DNA of 40,611 nt from Podaxis mareebaensis (GCA_018524725.1 JAEUWP010000007.1:1-40611), one strand, 5' to 3'. Shown: positions 11,629 to 23,057, counted from the first letter of the stretch. Numbers and translations are program-made. The notes: generated by a model from the sequence alone, not told the origin.

Positions 11629-12128
11629 ATGTTCGTCCGCGTCGCTACAGCCTTCACCTTCTTGTTCTTCACCTTGCCTCTCCTCGCTGCGGCAGATATC
11701 CCCGCTAGCCAATGCAACGTTGGGAAGCTTCAATGCTGTTAGTTTTTTGCTTGCTCCAATTGGGATTCAAGGCATTAATGACCAGATATTCATAGGTAAC
11801 AGCGTTCAAAGTGCTAGCAGCAACCCTGTTTCCACCCTCCTTGGTCTCTTGGGCGTTGTCCTGGGCGACCTTAACGTTCTTGTTGGTATCACTTGCACCC
11901 CCATCTCCGTCATCGGAGTCGGTGGCAATTCTTGGTGAGCTTTTGTGTGTATTGAGGGTCCGGGTTCCTATATTCACATCGCCATTAGTTCTGCTCAACC
12001 CGTCTGCTGCGAGAAGAACAATTTTGTAAGTATACTATGGTTTCGGGGATTCGATATAGTTCTCACCTGTGATGCATCAGAATGGCCTCGTCGCTATTGG
12101 TTGCACTCCCGTTAACCTCAACCTCTAA
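11629..12128 (+). CDS. Class I hydrophobin, copy 2
   Basis: Four exons (11629-11737, 11796-11934, 11989-12025, 12081-12128) give 110 aa. There is a signal peptide ([20 protein letters not shown]) followed by the eight cysteines in canonical order (SQC, QCC, ITC, NSC, VCC, IGC). The sequence is very close to copies 1 and 3. The first two introns match copy 1 in position and phase; a third intron splits the segment after the second CC pair. Secreted surface-coat role as for the family. It lies in duplication unit A, with its own TATA box. No lesion. Confidence 0.96.
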
Positions 12129-12350
12129 GGCCTGTATACTATGTCGGATCTGGTACTTTTTGATCCTTCAATACAGTATTTGTGGGCGGATGATGGCTTC
12201 CAAGATCTCCAGGTTCCGGTTGTGTGAAGTCTTAAGTTAGTCGAGTCAAGAAAGGCTAAAGCATCATAAATGTTCAGTAATTCCTTGTTATAACTGCACC
12301 TTGACTCGACGACTACAACTACGATACACCTTCTCGTGCGTATTATGCTC

Positions 12351-12814
12351 TACCCTCTGCACTTCCCCATCTGCTCGTCACACCAAATGCCACACCAGCC
12401 GGAGGGCCGAATTCGGAGTCCATAGCTGAATGACAGCAGAAGAGTCTGGAGGACTGTTCCAGTAAACGGTAATACCACGAGCAAAACACTAAGCACAAGT
12501 CGATGATTAGGGATGCGTTACGTTATCCTGGGCATGGCCGGACTGAGGCTGATGCCGTTGTGCACCAAATAGAACTTGAGAACCATGAATCGGCCAACAG
12601 TAAAGCTTCCTGGGTCTTCAAATGACTACAAATTAGCTCTATGGAAGCAGCTTTTGTCCCCGTTAAATCCCTAAACTCGTAGTGCTCCCGAACTTGTACT
12701 TACACATAGATGAGGTGGCCATGATCTCTGATCCGGAGGACTCTCCATTACTCAAACATACACGCCCAGGCCTTACGTAACCCACACTTCAAGTAAACCA
12801 TAGAAGAACAACGT
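12351..12814. other. Non-duplicated spacer between hydrophobins 2 and 3
   Basis: About 460 bp separate the two duplication units. I see no gene or repeat here. Confidence 0.5.
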
Positions 12815-13353
12815 AAAGGATGATCGCCCCGAACATGTGGGGCAAATCAATTAACAGCAGTACAGCCAAGGTCTCGGTCGAAAATAAACATACGGCAAGC
12901 AGTGTAGTCATGTCTTCACTCCAGGCGATACAAATACTAAACTGCAAGCCCTACCACTTCTGCTCTAGGGACATCATGTGCTGGGCTTCAGGGCCCGCTC
13001 TGCAAACGTGAACACTGAAGCCTTTGACCGTTGCAACTAGCGATAATTTGTTTGATGAAAAATATGAATGGATTGGACATGAGGCTGGTGCAAAAAAACG
13101 GACACCGCGTTGCCGCTAGGGTACCTGGAAGGAAGCATAGAAATGGGTATCTGCGGTGGAGGGGAGGCCTTCAAATTTTTCTAGCGAAATCATCAAATTA
13201 TGATATGTCTGACTGAAAATCTCCCGAGTAAGAAATCCGACCCAAGCCATTTTCGGTTCTCTAGTCCCGTTTTATGACTAGCTCCTTGCAGCCAGCCCAA
13301 CGCTATCGAATAATAGAAGTTGTTTTGAATGTGTTTTAGGGTGAGGCATCGCG

Positions 13354-13361
13354 TATAAAAG
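13354..13361 (+). promoter_or_regulatory. TATA box of hydrophobin 3
   Basis: TATAAAAG lies 83 bp before the ATG in a promoter block conserved with copy 2. Confidence 0.85.
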
Positions 13362-13436
13362 AGGGCCTACGCCAAGCTAAACTCCAGTAATCCAGCCTCT
13401 CAGTTCTATAGCTCAACCACAACTCACTGTTGCAAA

Positions 13437-13931
13437 ATGTTCGCCCGCGTCACTATAGTCTTCACCTTCTTGTTCTCCATCTTGCCTTCCTTCACTGCGG
13501 CCATCGACTCCATCCCCCAATGCAACACTGGTCCCGTTCAATGCTGTTAGTTTTTGCTTACCCCGTTCAGATTCTTGACATAGATGACAGGATGTTCATT
13601 AGGCTACACCATTCAAAGAGCTGACAGCCCCCCTGCCTCCACCATTCTTGGTCTCTTGGGCATTGCTGTGAGCGATCCTAACGTTCTTGTTGGTCTCAAT
13701 TGCAGCCCCATCACCGTCTTTGGGGGTGGCAACGGCGGTTGGTGAGTTTTCGTGTGCAATGGAGGACTTGTTCCGATATTCACATCGTCATCAGCAATGC
13801 TAACCCTGTCTGCTGCGAGAACAACAGCCACGTAAGTTTATCAATTCCATTGATTCGATATAGTTCTTACTGTGATGCATCAGGGTGGCCTCGTTTCTAT
13901 TGATTGCACTCCTGTTATCCTCACCACCTAG
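13437..13931 (+). CDS. Class I hydrophobin, copy 3 (diverged)
   Basis: Four exons (13437-13545, 13603-13741, 13795-13831, 13884-13931) give 110 aa with the same intron positions and phases as copy 2. The signal peptide is MFARVTIVFTFLFSILPSFT. All eight cysteines survive (PQC, QCC, LNCS, GGC, VCC, IDC). Around them, positions constant in copies 1 and 2 have changed: ISVIG to ITVFG, GNSC to GGC, NGLV to GGLV, and the C-terminus from VNxNL to VILTT. The gene is intact but evolving faster, from relaxed constraint or specialisation. It could be poorly expressed. Confidence 0.92.
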
Positions 13932-14590
13932 ACAAGGCCAGCATACTATGTCAGATCTTGTATTATCGGATCCTTCAATATAGTATCTGTAGGCAGATGA
14001 TAGACTTTCCAAGATTTGTAGGTTCCGAATGTGCGAAGTCTTAAGTTGGTCGGCAGGGAGGTTGAAACGTAGGAAATGATTAACAATGCCTTGTCATAAC
14101 TGTCATAACTGCACCCTACATTGAAAAGGATATGACATATCTGATATCCGACACATTCCCTATCGAGCGACCCCGCTACAATTACGATACCCCTTCCCGT
14201 GCATAGTTGGCTGTAATATTGATATATCTTGTTACACGGCGCATCCGATACATGATGTTGGCGTGGTATCGTTTGTCTAATGTCACATAACAGATATTAT
14301 CAACATCAATTCGGACATGGTGGATTGAATGCTCTTCTCTTGTCGAGAGCGAATATTCATCACGGTTTTGCCGCAAAATCAAAGAAACATGGAATATTGT
14401 GGTCAGCAGTACAGTGGGATATGAGGTAGAAGCTTCAGGGGAGAGAACATTGTTTCTACTATCTTTAAGAATACGAGAGAACATCCAGCAGTGAGGAGTC
14501 CAACCATGCGATGCATGTTAGCAAGAAATGATAACTATAAATAGTTATCAACAAGAATAGTTCAACGCCCAAGAGCAAATTAAAACATCG
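13932..14590. other. Intergenic, hydrophobin 3 to nuclease 3' ends
   Basis: It holds the end of duplication unit B (to about 14205) and the 3' flank of the nuclease gene. The minus-strand open frame 14182-14484 has no recognisable content. Confidence 0.5.
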
Positions 14591-17449
14591 TCAAAAAGCA
14601 TATTCATCCGACTGTGAATCTGCACACTTGAGAGGCGGGAGAGACACCGGTTGTCCATTTGTAATCGCCAGCCGCACTGCATCCGCAAGATCACGACTTC
14701 TATTCCAGTCCATTCCGCCATCGTCATTGTCCACTGTATCGAACGACGGAATCGTGGGTTCGCTCCTCAGACAGCCAAACTCCTCATGTCTCATGAAACA
14801 GATGGCGGTAGTAACACCTAGTTCTGCCAAGGCTTGAGCGTGCGATTCTTTCGCCTCCAGCCTGACACATCTCGCAAGCAATTTCGCACGTTTGGCCGCA
14901 TACGAAGGAGCGACGTGACCAGGGCGTGACTGGGCCAACCGTTCGCCTATCTTGATCCTCTGGAACTGAGATCGTACCCGCCTTGGCTGTGTCTGACGTG
15001 ATGCTGAGCCTCGAGAAGCTGTTTCGAGCGACTTAAGCCCTCCCTGCTGATTGCCGGCAATGGGCGAAATACGGGTTGACACTTGCGCAACAACCGCGTG
15101 AAGAGTCGTCGATTCCGATTGGCGTCGACGCTGAGCGCCACTCCCATTCGCAATAGAAGGTGTCAATGGGCTGGCTATGTTGATGCCATTCTGCTGTTCC
15201 GCCAATGGGGACTTGAGAGCGTATCTTTCCGGAACCTTCGATTTTGACTTTGACGTGGGTGATGAGAAAATTGTGCAGCCCGGTGACGATGATTGGAGGC
15301 ATATGGGCGACGCAAGGCCTTTTCCCGCTTCCAGATCTTGCTTTTTTATGAGCCTATGGGAGCGATGGGCGGTTGTGGGAGTCTTTAACTGACGTATTCG
15401 ACCGGAAGGTGTCCTTCCGATTGGGTGGAATGGACTTGAGATAGGTGTAAGAGGGTGGACGCTGGGAATTTTTTTATTTAGAGGCAAAGTGGATCGTGAT
15501 GGTCCAGGGAGAAGAGGGGTGGCCTGGGGGCTGTGTTGCTCTCCGTTGTCGGATGGTGGCGAAGACAGACACCATGGTGTTTGGTTTTCGTCGATGCCAG
15601 CCAGACTGGCGAAGAGTCTGTGCGCCGTACGACCTCGCACGTCGTCGTCGTCGTCATCAGTATCTTCATCACTGCCATAGCGCATGTCCAGCATAGTCTT
15701 CGTTTTCCCTTTATCCGACAGGGGTATGGAGGGAGTTTGAACGGGTCCGGATGCGCCTAGCACCCTGTCCACTATCACTCTCTCCTGTGGCTTTAGGTAT
15801 CCTCGAGCAACTTCCAACTTCCGGCGAACGTGGTTACTATCTGCCCAACGGAGCACTATATCTGCCACATCACCACCGCCCACGACGTTTTTAATGTTGA
15901 CGTCTTCATCCCCTTCAAGAGGGCTGACCTCAAACGGCAATAGGTTTTGGACTTGCCTGCCAGTGGGACTTCGTAGGCAACCGTCAAACATGCGATCAAT
16001 GCAAAGCCAGTCAAGCCTTTGCAATCGCAGATCAAGGGTGTTGGGGACAATACGTTTAGGACGGAAGAGAGAGACAAAGGACCTGAGCTCCGGCAGGGTC
16101 GAGTGTCGCGAAAGAGGCACGAGCTATAATGGCAGATTAACACTGCACCAAGCAGAAGACCGAAGTAACTTGCCAGGTTGTTGATTGTTGAACCCGCGAT
16201 TATCTGTCGCTTCACGTCCTGCATATATAGGTCCCAGCTCATGCACCCCATTGTGACGGGATTGATGTAGACCACGCGTTTACCCAAACGACTTATCGTA
16301 TTGTCGTATGTCCCGTCTTCGTTGTCTACCCGAACATGATCACAACGATGAAAACGCTCGCACGCATGGAATCGAGTAAATGTAGGATCACGGGTTACAA
16401 TCAGACGCATATATGGATCGGAAGTGTTTTGATAGATATTATACTTGTAGCGGTCGACGTGAACCTAGCAAGGAGTCGGACTATATCTGACGGTAGGGAT
16501 GGTGAAGATAGTCCTACCTTGGACTGGAAGGCTGTCGCTATAGCCTTGAGAACATCTTCGTAACCCCAGGTCCAGGCGTTTATATAGAAGTACACATTGA
16601 GAGGAAAAAGTTTCATGAGTTCTATCAGACCATTGGTAGCATCACGCTATATACAAAGATGAGACTCTTGAGGTAAACAAACCAAGAGTTGGAACCCACC
16701 TTGGTCGGAACGTCTAAAGTTGAGAAGGCACATGCAGTGTCTAAATAAATACAATCGAGAACGCGATGTAGTGGTCCATTGTCCGAAGAATACAGGTACG
16801 GTTGAAGAAACGGATTGCGGCTAAGGGATTCGAGAAACCAGGGTTCAGCGCGGAAATCACCCGTGTGCAGGACGGTGCCTTTGGGACCCTCAATGAGATA
16901 CCTGAAAAGGATCCTAGAGTCAGCCCGAGTCATTGGAGCACATATAGGACTGACATGACGGCCCCTGGACAATGATTAGCATCCAGCGCAGTGATAACGA
17001 CTTGTTCGTCGTTGGAGAGCTCGAAAGTGGTTGGTGTATGTAAGTGGATCGGTTTCTGGATGCGGTGATGTTAAAACATGAGGGATAGTTCTTGACTGAG
17101 ACTCTATTACCAGGAGATCCCGAGATCCTTGATAGAATGCCATTGCGGAATGGGATATGGGGTCAACTTTGAGGTGCGCATACGTTCTGACCCTCTGGGC
17201 TCGTAAATCCAGCTCTTTCAGTTCCCGCTCAGCATAAACCTCATGGCGCAGTAGCATTTCTTTCGCATCATGAGAACAAATGACAACGTGCCCGAAACTC
17301 TTCGTAGAAAGGCCATTGATGTGGTCAGAGTGCGTGTGAGTGAGCAAGTGCAACGCCGGAGGCGTGTCTTGGCCTGCAGGCGTTGCAAAATCGTCAACCT
17401 TGATTCTGTAGGGTAAAGCGAACGAGTTATATGGAGTTCCTGTAGGCAT
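14591..17449 (-). CDS. Artemis/SNM1-type metallo-beta-lactamase DNA nuclease
   Basis: Six exons join in phase to 864 aa: 17449-17111, 17055-16955, 16901-16700, 16646-16518, 16464-16174 and 16123-14591. The nuclease domain starts at the N-terminus. Motif 2 is HTHSDH (residues 38-43), then ALDANHCPGAVM (136-147), HTGDFR (motif 4 Asp at about 162), IYLDT (beta-CASP motif A Asp at about 201) and VPLSRHS (His at about 361). Catalytic domain first plus a long tail is the Artemis (SNM1C) layout; yeast Pso2 has its domain last. The tail is Ser/Pro-rich and basic with an acidic run of Asp residues. Family role: metal-dependent opening or trimming of DNA ends in end joining or cross-link repair, in the nucleus. 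The fifth intron uses a GC donor. Divergent from the MYND gene. Confidence 0.92.
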
Positions 17450-17698
17450 GTGGTATCGTCGTGGTACTGGACAAACTTGGTACTACCGAGTCATGATGGT
17501 GGTGGAAGAGTAGGCCAGAATAGAGGATTGTTACTTGTCACGATCAACAGGAATAACCGAGAGTCACAGAGATGGCATTGTCACGTGTATCGTGACGATC
17601 GCGAATTCTCGAATAATGAGCTTCCTAATAAGGACGTTGTTAACAGCATCCATACGCTGAGTAGTTTCCACGACGCACAGACAATCACCTCTACCATC
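17450..17698. promoter_or_regulatory. Shared divergent promoter, nuclease / MYND gene
   Basis: 249 bp separate the two start codons. The MYND reading frame stays open through this stretch from 17450, but the implied extra 83 residues look non-coding and overlap the nuclease promoter. I see no TATA box. Confidence 0.5.
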
Positions 17699-19058
17699 AT
17701 GCACACTACCATGAACCAAGGTCTCTCCAGAGAGGATATTATGCACATTCTCAAGGGAATGAACATAGATTTATCCCCAAATACCAAACTCAGCGTTACC
17801 AAGCTGGAAAATCGATTGGCCAAAGCGCTTGATGCTGCACAGCGATTCTCGAACATCTTCCCCGATGCCAAGGCGGGTGTGGACCTCTCTAAATACCCAT
17901 TGTGGAGGAGGAAAGCACCCGTAGTTGACGCATTTACTCGTCGTACATGGGGAGCCATATTTCAGGACAACAGAGGATTCGAGGATCAGCGTCAACTCGC
18001 CTTTGCCAGGATCAACCAGCTCGTTCCCGACATCGGCAAAGAGATGGACAAAAAAAAGATTGGATATGTTGTTCTTAAGGATGGAAACGCACTGAAGGCT
18101 TTGATCATTAGAGTGCGCATTCCTTACTTGTATGCTCTCACTTTCGAGCTGATCACAGCAATTTAGTTCTTCTCAATTTACCAGATAAACGAGAAAACAC
18201 CCCTCGTTCTCGTGAACTATGCGACTCTCGGAGGGAAAAATGAAGAATCCCTCGACGACGTGATCGCTGATTTTACACCAGAGGACCAACGTGGTAGAGC
18301 ATATCAAATGACAGACGTAGAACAGAATCTGCTCGTCGAATTGCTTTCGCTCAATCGGGGACACCTGTCTCCCGACTTCAAGATCCCAGAGGAGGCTCTT
18401 GACGAGCGCTGCGAACTAGGGTTTATCCTTCCGATAGGAGGCCTTAACATGAAGGATATTGCTCGGTTGAGTAGAAATAGTGGTTGTGTGTTGTGTGGCG
18501 AGAACACGCACAGCACGTGTTCCGCTTGTCTTACCGCTCAGTATTGTGGCAAAGGTAATGTAGCTGCCGAATCTGTTCTTGTCCTCTTCGACTGACCTTA
18601 ATACAGAGTGCCAGAGGGAAGACTGGAAATCTCACAAAGCTCTTTGCAAATCGATCGCCTCGGGGAAATGGTACACGGTGACCCTCGAGGCCAACCCCTT
18701 CTCGGCCTTGATGTCGAAAATGTACAAAACGAGCATCAACCGCTACGACGATGCTGACGATGTCACCGCCACCAATCCCGCGGAAGGGGATGACGTTCCA
18801 CCCAATTACTACGACAATGACTATTATCTTGTCAAGCTTCAGGTTCCTTTGGGTGGTGAACCCAACCAAATGCTCGTCTACGACCGCTACAAGACATTCG
18901 AACTTCATCTCACAGAGGCCAAGGAGCCGGAAGCCTTCGCTGCCGCTCTTGATGCGATAGGTCATGAGCCGAAGATGTATAGATGGGTACGCCGCGTAGG
19001 AGATTGGGAGTGGAGGATTTGCTTTGATCGCGCCCCTGAACGCAACCCTACTTGGTAA
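17699..19058 (+). CDS. MYND-type zinc-finger protein
   Basis: Three exons (17699-18112, 18185-18554, 18607-19058) give 411 aa. The MYND finger spans about 239-275 with ligands C239, C242, C250, C253, C259, C263, H271 and C275 (CVLCGENTHSTCSACLTAQYC, then the CQREDWKSH block). It is split by the second intron exactly before the sixth ligand. The flanking N-terminal 230 and C-terminal 135 residues match no domain I recognise and show no SET motifs. MYND fingers bind proline-rich partner peptides. The precise role is unknown; such proteins are numerous in Agaricomycetes. ATG 17711 (four codons later) is an alternative start. Confidence 0.9.
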
Positions 19059-19493
19059 AGTAGGCTACCGCCTTTGTATTGTTCACCAATCTGCAAATCC
19101 ACTGTCAGAAATGTTCAGTTGACGTCGTTGCAAAATCGGGTCGATTCCAAGGAGTAGAAGGCGAGAGTTACTACCCGTACTACGAAACGGGAGGCTTGCA
19201 TGTCACAAGGTCATTATTTACAGACTAAGAAGATAAAGCTGCGACTGAAGAGGACAATCGGCATTGTAAAGAAAGTGGAAAGGTGATTGAGGTGGTAATG
19301 CTTGAGGTGCAACTCCGAATCCGTCTGGGTCAGAGTGATGAGAGTGGAGTTGGGCTACACGTGCCGAGCAGCGACCCAGTCCTGTGGTTCCGCTTCTTTT
19401 GTATGCATGGAACAGCAACCAAGTCTCTCCACATCCACGAACCATGCAGGTCAAATTACCCGCCCTATCAACAGAATAGATCGCTTCGACAAC
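19059..19493. other. Intergenic, MYND gene to F-box pseudogene
   Basis: About 435 bp with the MYND 3' flank. Nothing else identified. Confidence 0.5.
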
Positions 19494-21026
19494 ATGATGG
19501 CGAAGGTCATAGCCGAGGTGAAGTTTGCAACTTTACCACAAATCAACATTCTCCACTCGCTACCAAACTCGTTGCCATGCGAGCTTCTGGCATACATATT
19601 CTGTCTCGCTTGCCCACCAATTGATTTCAGCAAACGTTCATTGTGCGAGTCAGACGACGACGATTATATCGATGTCCGACGACGGCCCGGACCCATACCC
19701 GAAAACAAGAAACAAGCACGATTTACGCCATCGCTACTTCCCTATTGCCCTTAGCGCAGTTTGTAGCCATTGGAGAGGGGTGACCCAGGCAACCCCAGGG
19801 CTATGGACAACGTTTGCCTTAGAGGTCATTGGCTGAAAGCTCAAAACCCAGGTTCCTCTCTTGCGTCTCTACTTGAGAAACGCAAGGTCACTTCCTGTCT
19901 CGCTGGACTTGGACATGCGACTTCAGCAGACCGTATACATGGAAATGCATAAGTATGATGCTCCTTTTATCGAATTGAAGAAGCTTCGATCCCTGGCAGA
20001 ACTCATTTTTGATGAATTCCCCCAAAAGATTCAAACCTTACGTCTGGCTGGCGCACCACAAGCATGGGTAACCTATCTTTCGGAGCTAAGACTTCCGGGA
20101 CTACAGGATCTTGCATTCGGTTGGATAGATGACCTGAAGGAAGCGTGGTTCATTGATTTGAAGGATGGTACCTTTGAAATTGCGCCTCATAGGCGCATCA
20201 CAGATGCTTTCCTGGATGAAGTTCGTCCCTTTCTGCGACCATCATCTCCCATGCCACCTCTTACTACGCTCCACCTCCGCAACGTGCACATCAATGTATG
20301 CACGGAAATCCTCTACTACTGTCCTTATCTCGCCGAGTTTTATTGCTACAAGGCCAAAACCATGCAAATGGGGCATTATGGTGATTTCCCCTCCCCCCCC
20401 CCCCCCCCGGGTATCTCCACGAACCCTTTACGCTCCCAAACATCGAGCGGTTTGGCTGGACAACGCGGGAGTGCGGGCCATGGAACGTGGCACTGCTCGA
20501 GAATATCCGCTTACCCTCACTCAAAGAGCTGCAATGGTGCGGATTCCCAGAAGATCCTGCACCACATGAAACCGAGTCCATTTTTCGTTTCTTCTCTAAC
20601 CTTCCCGGAACACTCCGCGCCTTCTCCTTTCGCGAGTTCAAGCGCGAATTTTTCGACGGCGCCCAAAATTACGACCACTACCTCAATCTGCTATCGAAAT
20701 GCCCCCATGGCGAATCACTGGAGTTCATCAAATGCTCTGGAAAATTCATGAAATCTATCTTTTTTCTCTTATCCAACCGAATCCCACAGTCAAAAAGCAA
20801 GTTGCTGCTACCTCAGCTGAATAGCGTCATTTTACGCAATTATAGAGGGGACGAAGACAAAATGGGCAGGGCTTTTCTGGAAATGTTGGAGGCGAGGAGA
20901 TTGCTATTGCACATTTCGAGTTTCAGGTTGGAGGCCGTGAATTCCGAGGTTATGTGGTGCCTCGAAGTGCAGGATAAATTCAGGGAACTTGCCTACGGGT
21001 TTGCTCTAGCGGTTGCGGAGGAGTAA
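19494..21026 (+). pseudogene. F-box/LRR-like gene with frame breaks
   Basis: An F-box is recognisable from SLPNSLPCELLAYIFCLACPP, continued by PIALSAVCSHWRGVTQATPGLW and then LLRLYLRNARSLPVSLDL and leucine-rich segments, as in basidiomycete F-box substrate adaptors of SCF ubiquitin ligases. Three lesions interrupt it. The frame must change by one base between about 19660 and 19740. An in-frame TGA lies at 19834-19836. A 16-C run at 20393-20408 leaves the downstream half (to 21026) out of frame unless one more C is present. No GT-AG intron of normal size removes the first two breaks cleanly. It may be a decayed copy, or partly a sequencing error at the C run. Confidence 0.75.
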
Positions 21027-21093
21027 GAGAGGGTCTACGCATACTTTACTGAGCAGGAGTTGGATTCGCTCTCACACCATAGTCGTTGATTTT

Positions 21094-22119
21094 TCATGGT
21101 CTATACAATGTATTGTCACAGCTTTGAAACCGTTTATCCTGTGGATCGTCACTTAAGGCTTGGACGGCAAAGCCGAGGGTGGCCTTCGCAGCGGAGACAA
21201 TCTTGGACTCGGACCAGGGTTTTCCGGTATGGGGGAAAGGCGGGTTGTTGACGGTGCTAGGGTCGACGGAATGACAGGTGTGGCCATCTCCCAAGGAGAT
21301 ACGTCCTGTTTGGTTATAGACGGTCTGAGTTCTTTGAGAACAGGGCATTGGGGCCTGCGTAACGATCTGGTCAAAAGGAGCTTGTCGATAAATTGGAGGA
21401 ACATACACTACAGGTGGTACCGCGGTGGCCGTTGTCGAACCCTCTACCCGTCCAGAGCGAGTGCTTCGCTCCCAGTACATTCTCTTCAGAGACTTAACAG
21501 TGCTAGACCTTGTTAACTACGGCATACACCCGCTTAGCTTGTCCCTAATAACTGAACAGAGTTCCAGGCTTACCACAGGTGTTGTCGGATAAAAAATCTT
21601 TTCCTCTAATTTGTCCCTCTCTTGATCATCAGACCTCTTCTGGCCTTTTATACAACACCAGATAAAGAGTGCGATCGTCGCGGTCTCTGCTGCAACGATT
21701 AATGAACTCGCGACCAGGGCGGTGTGGTCCAGGTCCAATGATAGCTCCGAACCAAGTGAGCTATTAAAGCCCTTGACAGCGATACCAGTTGTAATACCGA
21801 AAGCGATAATCCATACTGAGAAGACGAAAACGCCGATGGTGGTAATGGCTAATGGGTAGGGGACCATAGTGTGATCTTCAGGATTGATAGATATTGGACC
21901 AGCAATAGAGGTACTGGTGTCAGTCTGATTGCTGCTGGCGTGCAGCCTGTGCCATGCCAGGATGATCACGAGGAGGTGGTAGAGTGCCGTCGAGGCACCT
22001 GCTACGAGGTTTGCCCATACATGCTCCAGATTGAGGAACGTGAGCGCAACGGTGATTATACAGAATGCGAAGGAGATAGCTGTGAGGACTACCAGGGGGA
22101 ATGGGAGTATTGGACGCAT
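21094..22119 (-). CDS. Four-helix membrane protein, function unknown (paralogue 1)
   Basis: Two exons (22119-21574, 21516-21094) give 322 aa. The 57-bp intron has a GTAAGC donor. The first ATG of the frame is 22119; the frame stays open upstream only through non-ATG codons. Four hydrophobic helices lie at about 9-29, 36-56, 91-113 and 134-155. A short polar loop joins helices 2 and 3, and a cytosolic-looking tail is charged, then Pro/Ser/Thr-rich (PPVVYVPPIYRQAP). The layout, and NLEHVWANLVAGASTALYHLLVIILAW at helices 1-2, resemble the product of 26991-27792. No family name is known to me, and no transporter or enzyme motif is visible. Confidence 0.8.
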
Positions 22120-23057
22120 TTTGTATGTGTTTGGTACCTCAATGGCGAGAGAAGTATGATGAAAAACCTGCCAGGGTTTGTGCACTGCACTTAGTTGCGG
22201 ATGCACCGGGTGATGTGTGGTTGACGGGCCAGGTCAACTGGATGGTAGAACGCTAGTCACCACTGGGAGGAGTAGAGCTGACTCGAGCTGTTGGACGGGT
22301 GGGTTCAACCAAGGAAAAGTATTAGTTTCGGTTGTCAACATTGTTATATACACTCTCAGCTTGACACCTGCCTCCCCGGGAGACCAAAGTTCTCTGAGAG
22401 GAGGTATCTTCAATTCAAATTACTTGTTTTATGTGCCGCCCGGTCGAATACGAGACGATATTGCAGCAGCCGAATTTTTGTATGTTGTATGAGTCCAAGG
22501 AGATACTCATACACGACAACGAGGTGCTTGGTCGTTATGAAGCAGCCGCAGTCGTAGAGTGCATGGACGGAGTGAGGAGCGTCGTGAAGGACAACTTGGG
22601 GTGTGGAGCAACCGGTTGTTGAAACGGAAAAGCTCTCCGACATGCAACGGACACCGTAGTGAGTCGAGGCTGCGTTGACTTCATCCACAAGTTCTCGAAA
22701 GTGGCATCGTATGCGCAGTACGTTCTAAGGATACGATCTACCTATGTCATCCATATCGATGCGGATGAACACAGCGCATAAGCTTCACAGACTTGAGGGG
22801 GTTGGGCAAGGTGGTGATGCAACGAGGCTCGCATCACAAGTGGAATCAAACACATCGCCGGCGCTGAATGATATCGTGAAACGATAATGTACGGCATGCA
22901 CGGACGGGGTTTTGAGGTAGCCGAGCGGTCCGACCTCAATTAAGGCCTTCTGCGCTCGTAACACCGAGACGTAGGGAGGCAGGCAGGTGACTAAGAGAGT
23001 ACTGATCGTCTGACTACAGACCTTGGGTCCCTTGAGAAAGTAAGGTCTTAGGATTTA
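22120..23057. other. Intergenic, 0.94 kb
   Basis: It contains the promoter of the membrane-protein gene and the 3' flank of cytidine deaminase. Short open frames here look random. Confidence 0.5.

Larger units (their letters stand above)
10985..12350 (+). repeat. Segmental duplication unit A (contains hydrophobin 2)
   Basis: The unit comprises about 640 bp of upstream DNA, the hydrophobin gene and about 220 bp of downstream DNA. It recurs in the same order near 12815-14205. Shared landmarks include GAATAAACATACGGCA/AAATAAACATACGGCA, GTGAGGCATCGCGTATAAAAG, the exon-intron pattern, TTGATCCTTCAATA/CGGATCCTTCAATA and GTGAAGTCTTAAGTT/GCGAAGTCTTAAGTT. Exact ends are uncertain by tens of bases. Confidence 0.8.
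12815..14205 (+). repeat. Segmental duplication unit B (contains hydrophobin 3)
   Basis: Second copy of the unit at 10985-12350, in direct orientation with substitutions and indels throughout. Its 3' flank carries a local duplication (AACTGTCATAACTG near 14097-14112) absent from unit A. Confidence 0.8.

Noticed and set aside
22120..22206. Longer N-terminus for membrane paralogue 1
   Set aside because: The extension begins with GTG, not ATG; the first ATG (22119) starts just before helix 1.
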